DNA of 64,000 nt from a virus, in IMG/VR virus record IMGVR_UViG_3300002143_000235, positions 124,001-188,000 of that record. One strand, given 5' to 3'. The number at the start of each line of letters is the position of its first letter. Within the stretch, counting starts at the first letter, position 1. Position numbers and translations under genes: made by a program. The notes below the pieces were generated by a model. That model saw nothing but the letters and a program-made list of their open reading frames with translations, searched no databases and was not told the origin of the DNA. This document shows positions 22,889-29,644 of the stretch, piece after piece.

Positions 22889-23653
22889 ATGAGTTTTATC
22901 CTCAGAACAGTTGATGAACATAACATCAACTACCACACGTACCTTGGAGAAAAGTACGATGTTGTTAATCGTGAACGTTCGCCAGAGTATTTCGAAACAC
23001 TTCTTAACCGAGATCCTTTTGGTGGAGATTCTAAAAAAGCTTTTGTCTATGTCAGTTATAGTGATGGATACAAATACATTCAACAAGGCGAGCATGCCTA
23101 CATTATGATAAGTAATGGTGAAACGTTTGACAATTTAACACCAAAAAGTATTTTTAAACTTCCTAAACTTGATAATACTGAACCGACAAATGAAATACCA
23201 TACCAGTTTGATTCACGTGATATAAAACCAAAAAGCTGGTTGAAATTAGAAAAAGCTACTGTACATAAACTTTGTATTAATAAAGATAATGAAGTATCTA
23301 TAAATACATATAACGAATTTGGTAGAAATGTTGCAAGTTTTTTAAATGTACAAAAAGAAATGCATGAAGCTGGTTATTGTATGATTTTTCCAACATATGA
23401 TGGAAAGTTTATTATTTGTGGTTTTACTGGTCGTGGCTATAATAATGGTATTTATGAATCTGATAATATAAAAAAAATTGGAAGTAAAATACATGTTCTT
23501 TCACAAGCTGATTCAAATGGTCAGTATTATCTTATTCAACTTGATGAATGTGCAGGAGAATTTTTAGTTTCAGATGAAACATGTTCAAGTAGGGTCGGAT
23601 ACGGTCTTTTATTAGATCGTGAAACTGTTTACAATCTTATTTCGGAAAAATAA
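22889..23653 (+). CDS. hypothetical protein in the tail region, 254 aa
   Basis: Not recognised. The N-terminus YHTYLGEKYDVVNRERSPEYF looks conserved; the rest is a mixed alpha/beta protein with several Gly/Tyr-rich strands. It lies between baseplate chaperones and the tail tube with its own late-type promoter and terminator, so it is probably a virion or virion-assembly protein. Confidence 0.6.
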   Translation: MSFILRTVDEHNINYHTYLGEKYDVVNRERSPEYFETLLNRDPFGGDSKKAFVYVSYSDGYKYIQQGEHAYIMISNGETFDNLTPKSIFKLPKLDNTEPTNEIPYQFDSRDIKPKSWLKLEKATVHKLCINKDNEVSINTYNEFGRNVASFLNVQKEMHEAGYCMIFPTYDGKFIICGFTGRGYNNGIYESDNIKKIGSKIHVLSQADSNGQYYLIQLDECAGEFLVSDETCSSRVGYGLLLDRETVYNLISEK

Positions 23654-23671
23654 TAAATTTAAGATGATAGT

Positions 23672-23706
23672 GAGAGGTATTCAAATGGATACCTCTCTTC
23701 TTTTTG
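23672..23706 (+). terminator. Rho-independent terminator
   Basis: Stem GAGAGGTAT/ATACCTCTC extended by two G-U/C-G pairs, loop AAAT, T run. Confidence 0.8.
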
Positions 23707-23719
23707 TGTGTTTTTGATT

Positions 23720-23728
23720 AATATATAG
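23720..23728 (+). promoter_or_regulatory. candidate late promoter motif AATATATAG
   Basis: AATATATAG 26 nt before the tail tube gene. Confidence 0.6.
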
Positions 23729-23754
23729 ATTAAACAAAAACTACACACCAAGAT

Positions 23755-24318
23755 ATGGCTTTAGCTCACTTTTCAAACGTGTTGAGTCACAACAGACTAG
23801 ACGAAGCAGTTTACAAAGCATTGTTCGAAATTACATTCGACCTTCCACCTATTCTCGGACGTTCTACAACTGAAGTTCAGTTGATGTTAGAGAATGCACG
23901 AAATATTACATTGCCTGTAACTCCAGACCTTGATGTTGTTACACAACGATTCAAATATAGTACACGTGCTTTCGTGGGTCTTCCGTCTCAAACACATAAC
24001 CCAGATATTAATATCAACTTCAACCTTAATGAAAATGATAAGAATGCTGTTTATGTTTGGAACATTTTGAAAGCATGGTATGATTTAGCATGGAACTCAC
24101 AAACTGGTGAAACACATACTAAACGTGATATGGTTGGAAACATCATTGTTAATCAACATAATCGTGAAGGACAAGTTATCAGACGTGTAACTTACAAGAA
24201 CTGCCAGATTATCGGTGTTTCTGAAACTGAACTTAACTGGGATTCTCCTGCAGATATCCTTGAGTGTAGCGGTAAATGGGTTGCTGATTACTGGGAAGAT
24301 CTTTACATCGACGCTTAA
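23755..24318 (+). CDS. tail tube protein (gp19-like), 187 aa
   Basis: Has the tail-tube layout of T4 gp19 and relatives: N-terminal region with DEAVYKALFEITFDLPPIL, a beta-hairpin loop with ITLPVTPDLDVVTQRFKYST, a central helix with VYVWNILKAWYDLAWN, and C-terminal strands YKNCQIIGVSETELNWDSP then an acidic end. Hexamers of this protein stack into the inner tail tube. Length (187 aa) is close to gp19 (163 aa). Strong late-type promoter; codon usage is rich in frequent codons, as expected for an abundant structural protein. Confidence 0.85.
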   Translation: MALAHFSNVLSHNRLDEAVYKALFEITFDLPPILGRSTTEVQLMLENARNITLPVTPDLDVVTQRFKYSTRAFVGLPSQTHNPDININFNLNENDKNAVYVWNILKAWYDLAWNSQTGETHTKRDMVGNIIVNQHNREGQVIRRVTYKNCQIIGVSETELNWDSPADILECSGKWVADYWEDLYIDA

Positions 24319-24352
24319 TAAATTATAATTTTTAAAAATAATGTATTAATGT

Positions 24353-24919
24353 ATGATAACAACTATAAATGAGTTTCGACAATATAGTTCTGGACATTTA
24401 GTAGATACTAATAAATTATTTCCTGAGGATAATATCTATGTTGGAAATTTAATTATAGTTGATGAGATGCACGATATGAAGATAACTATTACCACAGTGA
24501 CAGGTAATGTATTTATAGCGTCATCAACAATACCTAAATGGTGTAAAAACATTACCGTGAATGGTGACTTTAATGCTGGTAAAGGTATTATTTCTGTTGC
24601 AACTGAAGGATCTAATATTTTAAAGAATAAAGTAAGTTGGACAGGGTCAATTGATCTTCCAAATCTTATAAGTTTAGTTAATTGTCCAAAGATTATAAAT
24701 GGTGATTGTAATATAGTTGGTAATCTAAATATTGATTTAGAAAATGGACCAAAAGTTGTTACTGGTACATATGTAGTAAGTACTACAAAATCTGTTAAAT
24801 ATATTGAAAGGTACACAGAAGTGAGTAAAAATATCATAACACAGAATGATAATCACAGTGTACGTGATTCTAGAGATCGTTATCATAAACGAAAAGAACG
24901 CTATAAATTTTGGAAATAA
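24353..24919 (+). CDS. hypothetical protein with capsid-targeting-like N-terminus, 188 aa
   Basis: Begins MITTINEFRQY, close to MITTLNEW of the mART at 41095 and MITDFNQF at 43243; in T4, similar short N-termini direct internal proteins into the prohead. The body contains short strand repeats (NGDFNAGKGIISV, NGDCNIVGNLNI) typical of a small beta-solenoid, and a basic C-terminus (RDRYHKRKERYKFWK). It may be a capsid internal protein; this is inference. Follows the tail tube gene by 34 nt. Confidence 0.6.
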   Translation: MITTINEFRQYSSGHLVDTNKLFPEDNIYVGNLIIVDEMHDMKITITTVTGNVFIASSTIPKWCKNITVNGDFNAGKGIISVATEGSNILKNKVSWTGSIDLPNLISLVNCPKIINGDCNIVGNLNIDLENGPKVVTGTYVVSTTKSVKYIERYTEVSKNIITQNDNHSVRDSRDRYHKRKERYKFWK

Positions 24920-24936
24920 CATTTTTAATGAATTAC

Positions 24937-24960
24937 AAAGGACCTTCGGGTCTTTTTTTT
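24937..24960 (+). terminator. Rho-independent terminator with TTCG tetraloop
   Basis: Stem AAAGGACC/GGTCTTT closed by TTCG, run of eight T. Confidence 0.85.
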
Positions 24961-25014
24961 ATTTTAAACAAATTCATAATCTGTGTCTATAAATTGAAAA
25001 GGTCCTGATGATGG

Positions 25015-25653
25015 ATGAAAGCACAAACACAAGAAAAACAAACGGTTGAAGCAACAACCTTAACAAAAAAAGAACTCTGTATCCTTAAACAAGGAAAACA
25101 GATTGTTACAGAAGAACAATTTGCAGTATGCTACATGACAGCTAAATGTCAACTCAAAAACCGAACACCTGAATTTGGTATCTACAACAAAAATTTGGCT
25201 GCTGAATGTGGTATGAATCCAGAGACATTCAGACGTACTGTTGAAAAATTTAAACTTGTTATTACGGGTAAAGATGAAGATCCATCTGAAACAGATAAAG
25301 AGGCAATTTATCCAAAAATCAGAATAGCTTATAACAAGTTTATAGAATTACTTGATGAGACTGTATACGATTTTGCTGAACGTTCGTTTACAGAAGAAAA
25401 CAGAAACATCGGTTACGAAATGGCATTGGAGAAAGCAGAGCAACAAGATAAGTATGCAGCTGAATATAAGAAACGTGATGCTGAAATAAAGAACAAAGTA
25501 ACATTACTATTCAATTCACTTAATAGTGTCTTTAAAGATGCTACAAAAGCAAAACGTCAAGCAATCAATAAGGTTGCAAATGAATCAAATGTAAGTGTTG
25601 AAAGAGTGCTTGGTGTTTGGAATAAAGATGAGATGTTGAAAAAAATATCATAA
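25015..25653 (+). CDS. hypothetical protein, 212 aa
   Basis: Mostly helical, charged protein. The middle (IYNKNLAAECGMNPETFRRTVEKF) looks like a helix-turn-helix of the winged or AraC kind, and the C-terminus (KRQAINKVANESNVSVERVLGVW) like a second small helical domain. It could bind DNA; no family recognised. Confidence 0.55.
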   Translation: MKAQTQEKQTVEATTLTKKELCILKQGKQIVTEEQFAVCYMTAKCQLKNRTPEFGIYNKNLAAECGMNPETFRRTVEKFKLVITGKDEDPSETDKEAIYPKIRIAYNKFIELLDETVYDFAERSFTEENRNIGYEMALEKAEQQDKYAAEYKKRDAEIKNKVTLLFNSLNSVFKDATKAKRQAINKVANESNVSVERVLGVWNKDEMLKKIS

Positions 25654-25705
25654 AAATTAATAAAGGAAGTAAACAATTACATATATAGATTGTATAACTA
25701 ACGAA

Positions 25706-25777
25706 ATGAAGAACCTGATAACATTAACGATTATTACCCTATGTACTTTGATGTGCAACGGTCTTGTCGTGAGTTAA
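25706..25777 (+). CDS. possible 23-aa hydrophobic peptide
   Basis: MKNLITLTIITLCTLMCNG resembles a lipoprotein or secretion signal with no mature part. It lies in an otherwise gene-free 244-nt stretch upstream of a terminator. It could be a small toxin-like membrane peptide or chance. Confidence 0.25.
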   Translation: MKNLITLTIITLCTLMCNGLVVS

Positions 25778-25808
25778 TGTTTGAAAGAAAATATTGATAA
25801 GTGATAAG

Positions 25809-25838
25809 ACCGGAACTGAAAAGTTTCGGTTTTTTTTG
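25809..25838 (+). terminator. Rho-independent terminator
   Basis: Stem ACCGGAACT/AGTTTCGGT with a GAAA loop, then eight T. Confidence 0.8.
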
Positions 25839-25870
25839 TCTTAGTATGTCGTAGATTGAAAAATGTTTCG

Positions 25871-25878
25871 TATATTTG
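25871..25878 (+). promoter_or_regulatory. -7 box TATATTTG before the tRNA region
   Basis: TATATTTG 19 nt before the 76-aa gene; may also transcribe into the tRNA cluster, as no terminator is seen between. Confidence 0.65.
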
Positions 25879-25897
25879 TCAAACAAAACAAATAGAT

Positions 25898-26128
25898 ATG
25901 GGATATTCAAATGAAATCAAGCCTACGTGCCGACTAAGTGAGATTAAAGATCGCACAGCTGTAAACGGTGAAGTATTCGTAGTTCGAGATACAAATAACA
26001 AAGCAGCGGCTTTGGTTTATGCTAACGATGGTGATAATAACTCAGATCGCGTACGATCAGCATTTGCTAAAAGTACAGGAGTAAAATTCACTGATACACG
26101 TTGTTCACGTTTGAAAAACGTTAAGTAA
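25898..26128 (+). CDS. hypothetical protein, 76 aa
   Basis: Start at 25898, after the promoter. Small alpha/beta protein (NGEVFVVRDTNNKAAALVYA) with basic C-terminus (DTRCSRLKNVK); not recognised. No terminator separates it from the tRNA-Leu gene 88 nt downstream. Confidence 0.6.
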   Translation: MGYSNEIKPTCRLSEIKDRTAVNGEVFVVRDTNNKAAALVYANDGDNNSDRVRSAFAKSTGVKFTDTRCSRLKNVK

Positions 26129-26215
26129 ACGTTCATTGACATAATGGTAATTGAATACATATTACTCGGTAAAAGTGCGAACTTTACGTAACACGAATCC
26201 TGAGAGTATGTATAT

Positions 26216-26301
26216 GGGCCGATGGTGGAATTGGTAGACACGTCGCGTTTAAGCCGCGATGCTCCGTAAGGGGCGTGTGGGTTCGACTCCCACTTGGCCT
26301 A
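26216..26301 (+). tRNA. tRNA-Leu (anticodon UAA)
   Basis: Class II tRNA, 86 nt: acceptor GGGCCGA/TTGGCCT, D-arm with GGTGGAATTGGTAGACAC, anticodon arm TCGCG-TTTAAGC-CGCGA, variable arm GCTCC-GTAA-GGGGC, T-arm GTGGG-TTCGACT-CCCAC, discriminator A. CCA is not encoded. Confidence 0.95.
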
Positions 26302-26421
26302 CACAAACACTAAACACCAATTACTGAAACAGAGTGTACAATCTGTGTAAAGAAATGTCGATAAAAAACAATACTGTGGTGCTTGGTATTGGAGACGGCG
26401 AAATTAAAGCGCTAAGATATT

Positions 26422-26501
26422 GTGAGTGAGAGAAGCTGGTCACTTGTTGTTCGTATGGGTTCAGAAACCAAAGATCATCGGTTCGAATCCGACACTCACT
26501 A
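26422..26501 (+). tRNA. atypical or degenerate tRNA-like gene (loop suggests CAG)
   Basis: A perfect 7-bp acceptor GTGAGTG/CACTCAC and a T-arm (TCGG-TTCGAAT-CCGA) are present. The D-arm is poor, and the best anticodon arm, around TTCAGAA, has only three good pairs. If functional the anticodon would be CAG (Leu codon CUG) without the usual class II variable arm. It may be a decaying tRNA. Confidence 0.45.
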
Positions 26502-26578
26502 CTAATTGAACGCTGTAAAGCAAACTGAAGTTCTGTGAATCAATTCATTTTAGAATTGAAAGAGTTAATAAGTAAATT

Positions 26579-26662
26579 GGCCGTGTGGTGGAATTGGTAG
26601 ACACGCCATCTTGAGGGGGTGGTGCTCGTAAGAGCGTGTGGGTTCGAATCCCACCATGGTCA
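26579..26662 (+). tRNA. tRNA-Leu (anticodon GAG)
   Basis: Class II, 84 nt: acceptor GGCCGTG/CATGGTC, D region GTGGAATTGGTAGACAC, anticodon arm CCATC-TTGAGGG-GGTGG, variable arm GCTC-GTAA-GAGC, T-arm GTGGG-TTCGAAT-CCCAC, discriminator A. Confidence 0.95.
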
Positions 26663-26737
26663 CTTCTGAGGATTTAGTATTTAACGTAGAGCTGGATCAA
26701 CGGTAAAATAACAAGTTGGATGAGAAGACAACAATTT

Positions 26738-26811
26738 AGTCGTATAGCTCAGTTGGTTAGAGCACCACACTGATAATGTGGGGGTCGCAAGTTCAAGTCT
26801 TGCTATGACTA
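26738..26811 (+). tRNA. tRNA-Ile (anticodon GAU)
   Basis: 74 nt: acceptor AGTCGTA/TATGACT, D-arm GCTC/GAGC, anticodon arm CCACA-CTGATAA-TGTGG, T-arm GCAAG-TTCAAGT-CTTGC, discriminator A. Confidence 0.95.
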
Positions 26812-27028
26812 CGAAATACCTGCTGAAGACGATCAGTAATGGATAAAGGGTGGAGCTGTTATATGATAAGCCATCTCGAATGGAGATGTGTAACGGAAGA
26901 CCACGACACTATAGTTTTAACCAGCAAAACGTTGGTCGTTGTAGGAAAAGAGACTGATTAAAAGCAAACTCACCGACCGGGAGATGAAAACAACTCTTGA
27001 TTCGCTGGAATGGACAGGTATTTTATTT
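26812..27028 (+). other. 217-nt spacer with hairpins, no gene seen
   Basis: Holds a hairpin CATCTC/GAGATG and another GTTTT/AAAAC with a 7-nt loop lacking U33, so not a normal anticodon arm. No ORF with support. Could be processed leader RNA or remains of tRNA genes. Confidence 0.35.
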
Positions 27029-27100
27029 AGGCGCGTAGTAGAACGGTTATCACGCATGACTGATAATCATGTAATGGGAGTTCGATTCTCCCCGTGCCTA
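27029..27100 (+). tRNA. second tRNA-Ile-type gene (anticodon GAU)
   Basis: 72 nt: acceptor AGGCGCG/CGTGCCT, weak D-arm with AACGGTTA loop, anticodon arm CATGA-CTGATAA-TCATG, T-arm GGGAG-TTCGATT-CTCCC, discriminator A. The body differs strongly from the first tRNA-Ile, so it is not a recent duplicate. Confidence 0.85.
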
Positions 27101-27219
27101 CACTAAAGATGGTTGACCACATAATAGCATTGTGTTAAAAATTGGGATAAGATGTCACCCAGTAGGAAGGAAAGTCTAGCAACGAAACCTGCTTAGTATT
27201 TGAAACGTAAATACAAACT

Positions 27220-27267
27220 GCTCGTGTGGTGGAATTGGTAGACACACAAAATACTTGTGTGTCTACC
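27220..27267 (+). pseudogene. 5' fragment of a tRNA-Leu gene ending in an inverted repeat
   Basis: The first ~26 nt share CGTGTGGTGGAATTGGTAGA and the following CAC with the intact tRNA-Leu(GAG). Instead of an anticodon arm, GGTAGACACACAA is followed five bases later by its exact reverse complement (27255-27267). No matching 3' half (CACGAGC) was found. The HNH gene begins 32 nt on, suggesting the tRNA was broken by HNH insertion. Confidence 0.75.
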
Positions 27268-27298
27268 AAACTTCTTAAAAAACATATGTATATTATAC

Positions 27299-27754
27299 AT
27301 GTGGAGCAGGAATTATATTACAGATGAACAAATAATAGAAGCAGTTAAATTATCTAAAACAATGAGCGAAGCTGCAGCTATTGTTAAATTAAAATTTGAA
27401 ACATTTAAACGTAGAGCACAACATTTAGATATTTATAAACCAAATCAATATCGGAAAGGAATTAAACGTTCTGAAAGTGAATTTGAAAAACAAACAATAC
27501 CACTTGAAGAAATATTGAATGGAAAACACCCATCTTATAATACATCAAGATTACGAAAACGATTAATTAAAGCAGGATTAAAAGAAAATAAATGTGAAGA
27601 AAAAGATTGTACTGTTTCAGATTGGAAAGGTAAATCATTAACATGTGAACTTCATCATATTGATGGTGATAGAACAAATCACAAGTTAAATAATTTACAA
27701 ATAATTTGTCCAAATTGTCATAGCCAAACTGATAGTTTTGCACGAAGAAAATAA
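27299..27754 (+). CDS. HNH homing-type endonuclease, 151 aa
   Basis: C-terminal HNH domain: CEEKDC as first zinc pair, LTCELHHIDGDRTNHKLNNL as the HNH core (His-His, Asn), and ICPNCHSQTDSF as the second zinc pair. The N-terminal half (EQIIEAVKLSKTMSEAAAIV) resembles a helix-turn-helix for DNA recognition. Start at 27299 in preference to 27257, which lies inside the tRNA remnant inverted repeat. It is inserted between a broken tRNA-Leu and an intact tRNA, 3 nt before the latter, a location typical of mobile HNH genes. Confidence 0.9.
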   Translation: MWSRNYITDEQIIEAVKLSKTMSEAAAIVKLKFETFKRRAQHLDIYKPNQYRKGIKRSESEFEKQTIPLEEILNGKHPSYNTSRLRKRLIKAGLKENKCEEKDCTVSDWKGKSLTCELHHIDGDRTNHKLNNLQIICPNCHSQTDSFARRK

Positions 27755-27757
27755 TAT

Positions 27758-27831
27758 AGCTACATAGCCCAATTGGAAGAGGCAATAGATTTAGAATCTA
27801 TATAGTGTGGGTTCGAGTCCCACTGTGGCTA
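27758..27831 (+). tRNA. tRNA with anticodon UAG (Leu codon CUA), class I body
   Basis: 74 nt: acceptor AGCTACA/TGTGGCT, D-arm GCCC...AGGC, anticodon arm ATAGA-TTTAGAA-TCTAT, 5-nt variable loop ATAGT, T-arm GTGGG-TTCGAGT-CCCAC, discriminator A. The anticodon is that of Leu, but bacterial tRNA-Leu normally has a long variable arm, so its aminoacylation identity is open. Confidence 0.85.
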
Positions 27832-27969
27832 CAACGGCAGGTGAGATGTATTATTCTCTGAAAAGTTAGACTGCAACAGACTGTTGAGAAGCAGTGGCAT
27901 TGTTGGTGTTAGCCCAACTAGGGAAAAGTCCCCGAATGAGAGTTCCTTTCACGCTGGTGGTAAACGTGT

Positions 27970-28054
27970 TTTATGTAAAAGCGATCAGTTTGACTGAGTA
28001 TAAAAACGTCTAGCACAGTTGAAAGATAAGACGTTCTAATTGTTTTTACATAAA
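27970..28054 (+). ncRNA. candidate structured RNA (three-way junction)
   Basis: Closing stem TTTATGTAAAA (27970-27980) pairs perfectly with TTTTACATAAA (28044-28054). Inside lie hairpin CAGT-TTG-ACTG (27986-27996) and hairpin AACGTCT/AGACGTT (28005-28035). Upstream (27900-27925) is GGGA-AAAG-TCCC. No ORF. It may be part of a larger RNA starting near 27840. Confidence 0.45.
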
Positions 28055-28059
28055 TAAAT

Positions 28060-28136
28060 GCTTCGTTATACCCTCATGCTTATACCATGTAGAAAGGTTA
28101 GTCTGGTTCACGTTGGTTCAAATCCAACACGAAGTA
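28060..28136 (+). tRNA. tRNA-like sequence, probably degenerate
   Basis: Acceptor GCTTCGT/ACGAAGT and T-arm GTTGG-TTCAAAT-CCAAC are well formed over 77 nt, discriminator A. The D- and anticodon arms do not fold normally; the only U33-type loop is CATG-CTTATAC-CATG. Confidence 0.4.
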
Positions 28137-28146
28137 CAAGCATAAA

Positions 28147-28171
28147 GATGGTTCGACTCCATCCAGGCCTA
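28147..28171 (+). pseudogene. orphan tRNA T-arm and 3' acceptor strand
   Basis: GATGG-TTCGACT-CCATC followed by CAGGCCT and A, a normal tRNA 3' end, but no matching 5' half (AGGCCTG or wobble form with a proper body) is found upstream. Confidence 0.45.
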
Positions 28172-28188
28172 CAAATAAAGAATTGAAA

Positions 28189-28326
28189 ATGAATAAGAAA
28201 TTGATACAACGAATTGAAGAAATCTTCGAACAAAAGTTACAATCGAAGACAGGTTGGGGTCGCAACGAGATCCTGGCACTTCACAAAGAAGCAGTTAATG
28301 AAGCTCTTTTAGAGTTAATTGACTAA
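28189..28326 (+). CDS. small hypothetical protein, 45 aa
   Basis: Charged helical peptide (MNKKLIQRIEEIFEQKLQ, then GRNEILALHKEAVNEALLEL). The coding pattern looks genuine and it starts near GAAA after the tRNA-like sequence. It ends 4 nt before the tRNA-Thr gene. Not recognised. Confidence 0.55.
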   Translation: MNKKLIQRIEEIFEQKLQSKTGWGRNEILALHKEAVNEALLELID

Positions 28327-28330
28327 AAAT

Positions 28331-28402
28331 GCTGGAATAGTATAATGGTTATTATATCTGTTTTGTAATCAGGTGATCACAGTTCGATCCTGTGTTCCAG
28401 CT
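28331..28402 (+). tRNA. tRNA-Thr (anticodon UGU)
   Basis: 72 nt: acceptor GCTGGAA/TTCCAGC, anticodon arm with loop TTTGTAA (stem TCTG/CAGG with a mismatch at the loop), T-arm CACAG-TTCGATC-CTGTG, discriminator T. Confidence 0.85.
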
Positions 28403-28454
28403 CTGATATGCCACGTAAGCCTCTACAAGTATGCTCAAACCGCGGACGTTAGGT

Positions 28455-28525
28455 AATCTGTCTGAGGTACCAGAGGACAGATTGAAAAGATACGGAGTTG
28501 TGAATCTCGAGGGCTAAAATCACAA
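28455..28525 (+). other. two spacer hairpins between tRNA-Thr and tRNA-Cys
   Basis: AATCTGTC/GACAGATT (28455-28483) and TTGTGA/TCACAA (28498-28525). Possibly processing signals or remains of tRNAs. Confidence 0.4.
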
Positions 28526-28528
28526 ACT

Positions 28529-28600
28529 GCCGGAATGGTCGAGCGATTAGGCGTCTCCCTGCAAAGGAGAATCACGGGGGTTTGAATCCCTCTTCCGGCT
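28529..28600 (+). tRNA. tRNA-Cys (anticodon GCA)
   Basis: 72 nt: acceptor GCCGGAA/TTCCGGC, anticodon arm TCTCC-CTGCAAA-GGAGA, T-arm GGGGG-TTTGAAT-CCCTC, discriminator U, the CysRS identity base. Confidence 0.95.
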
Positions 28601-28615
28601 CAATAAATTTAAAAT

Positions 28616-28765
28616 ATGTCAATATTATCAATCATTCTCATCTGTTTAGGTGTTTACGCTGTAATCGGATTAATTGTAGGACTTGTTACAAAGAGTGTTG
28701 CAAACGGTTTTCTCTGGGGTGTTGAATTGATTGGTGAGTTATTTGAAAATATTGATTTCGATTAA
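28616..28765 (+). CDS. small membrane protein, 49 aa
   Basis: One hydrophobic segment (LSIILICLGVYAVIGLIVGL, residues ~3-22), then a short soluble tail ending ENIDFD. Sits exactly between two tRNA-Cys genes. Not recognised; coding support comes from regular spacing and composition. Confidence 0.55.
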   Translation: MSILSIILICLGVYAVIGLIVGLVTKSVANGFLWGVELIGELFENIDFD

Positions 28766-28769
28766 AAAT

Positions 28770-28841
28770 GTTGGTGTGTCCGAATAGTTATGGTACTGGT
28801 CTGCAAAACCAGTTAAGTAGGCGCAAGTCCTACCACCAACT
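28770..28841 (+). tRNA. second tRNA-Cys (anticodon GCA)
   Basis: 72 nt: acceptor GTTGGTG/CACCAAC, anticodon arm CTGGT-CTGCAAA-ACCAG, T-arm GTAGG-CGCAAGT-CCTAC, discriminator U. T-loop begins CGC rather than TTC. Confidence 0.85.
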
Positions 28842-28855
28842 CAAATAAATTAAGA

Positions 28856-29023
28856 ATGGTACTTTACATTATTTTAGCAGCACTCATTTACATCATTATA
28901 AGCGTGATAGTTTATTTCATTATGCAAAATGAAGAATCTGATAAGAAATGGTTATGGACAATCTTTTGGCCGATTGCACTTGGATTTGAGCTTTTAGCAA
29001 ATAGTATGTGGTTTTTCTTCTGA
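28856..29023 (+). CDS. small membrane protein, 55 aa
   Basis: Two hydrophobic stretches (residues ~2-22 and ~33-55) around a charged centre (QNEESDKKW). Stop overlaps the next start by one base (TGATG), indicating coupling to the HAD protein. Not recognised. Confidence 0.6.
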   Translation: MVLYIILAALIYIIISVIVYFIMQNEESDKKWLWTIFWPIALGFELLANSMWFFF

Positions 29024-29433
29024 TGAGATACATTTTTACAGATATTGATGGAGTTCTTCAGATAAAGAATCCTAAAAAGTGGGATAAGAAGTGTTGTGCT
29101 TTGTATAATAAGCTTTGTAACGAGCTTGATTTGAAAGCTGTTATAACTTCTACTTGGAGAGTACGATACAGTGTTAGAGAGCTTCAAAACATCTTTTATG
29201 ATCAAGGTATTGATGTAGAAATTGTTGGTGTAACTGATGTATTAGGAATTGATCGTGGTGAAGAAATCTTGAACTACATTCGAGATAACAGTGTAAGTGA
29301 ATATGTTGTGATCGATGATAATGTTAGAGACATAATACCATTTGTAAATAATGTTGTAGGTATCGATAAATCATATATTGGACTTACAGAAGAAAATTGT
29401 AAAGAAATTAAAAAAATATTTAGTAATGATTGA
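29023..29433 (+). CDS. HAD domain of the Swiss-Army-Knife RNA repair type, 136 aa
   Basis: Motif I IFTDIDGVLQI at the very N-terminus, motif II VITSTWRV (S/T-x-W-R, characteristic of the HAD_SAK group), and YVVIDDNVRDI as motif IV. HAD_SAK domains occur alone in phages and as part of multi-domain RNA repair proteins, acting as phosphatases on RNA ends. Its place inside the tRNA cluster, together with KptA and a CCA enzyme, fits tRNA end repair, though that is inference. Start at 29023 by stop-start overlap. Confidence 0.75.
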   Translation: MRYIFTDIDGVLQIKNPKKWDKKCCALYNKLCNELDLKAVITSTWRVRYSVRELQNIFYDQGIDVEIVGVTDVLGIDRGEEILNYIRDNSVSEYVVIDDNVRDIIPFVNNVVGIDKSYIGLTEENCKEIKKIFSND

Positions 29434-29635
29434 ACATAATGGAAAAATTTATGTCGAAGTACGTAGAATCAAGAAGTCAACATTTGAGACAGGTCTTGAA
29501 GGTGTAAAAAAATATATGGAGCACATTAAGGCTGAACATGTATTACAAGATGCTGAGTATTTCATCTTTGTTAATTTTGTTGATGATGTAGAATTTGAAA
29601 TGGTTGAAGAACCAGTTGTCGATGAGACAGCATAA
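29426..29635 (+). CDS. hypothetical protein, 69 aa
   Basis: Starts inside the end of the HAD gene (8-nt overlap). Beta-alpha-beta-like small protein (GKIYVEVRRIKKSTFET, AEYFIFVNFVDDVEFE) with acidic tail. Not recognised; followed by tRNA-Met 9 nt later. Confidence 0.6.
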   Translation: MIEHNGKIYVEVRRIKKSTFETGLEGVKKYMEHIKAEHVLQDAEYFIFVNFVDDVEFEMVEEPVVDETA

Positions 29636-29644
29636 AATAAATAT

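Noticed and set aside
27220-27754. Group I intron interrupting a tRNA-Leu gene, carrying the HNH ORF
   Set aside because: No 3' half of the broken tRNA-Leu and no intron core (P3-P7) could be found; the downstream tRNA is complete with its own 5' end.
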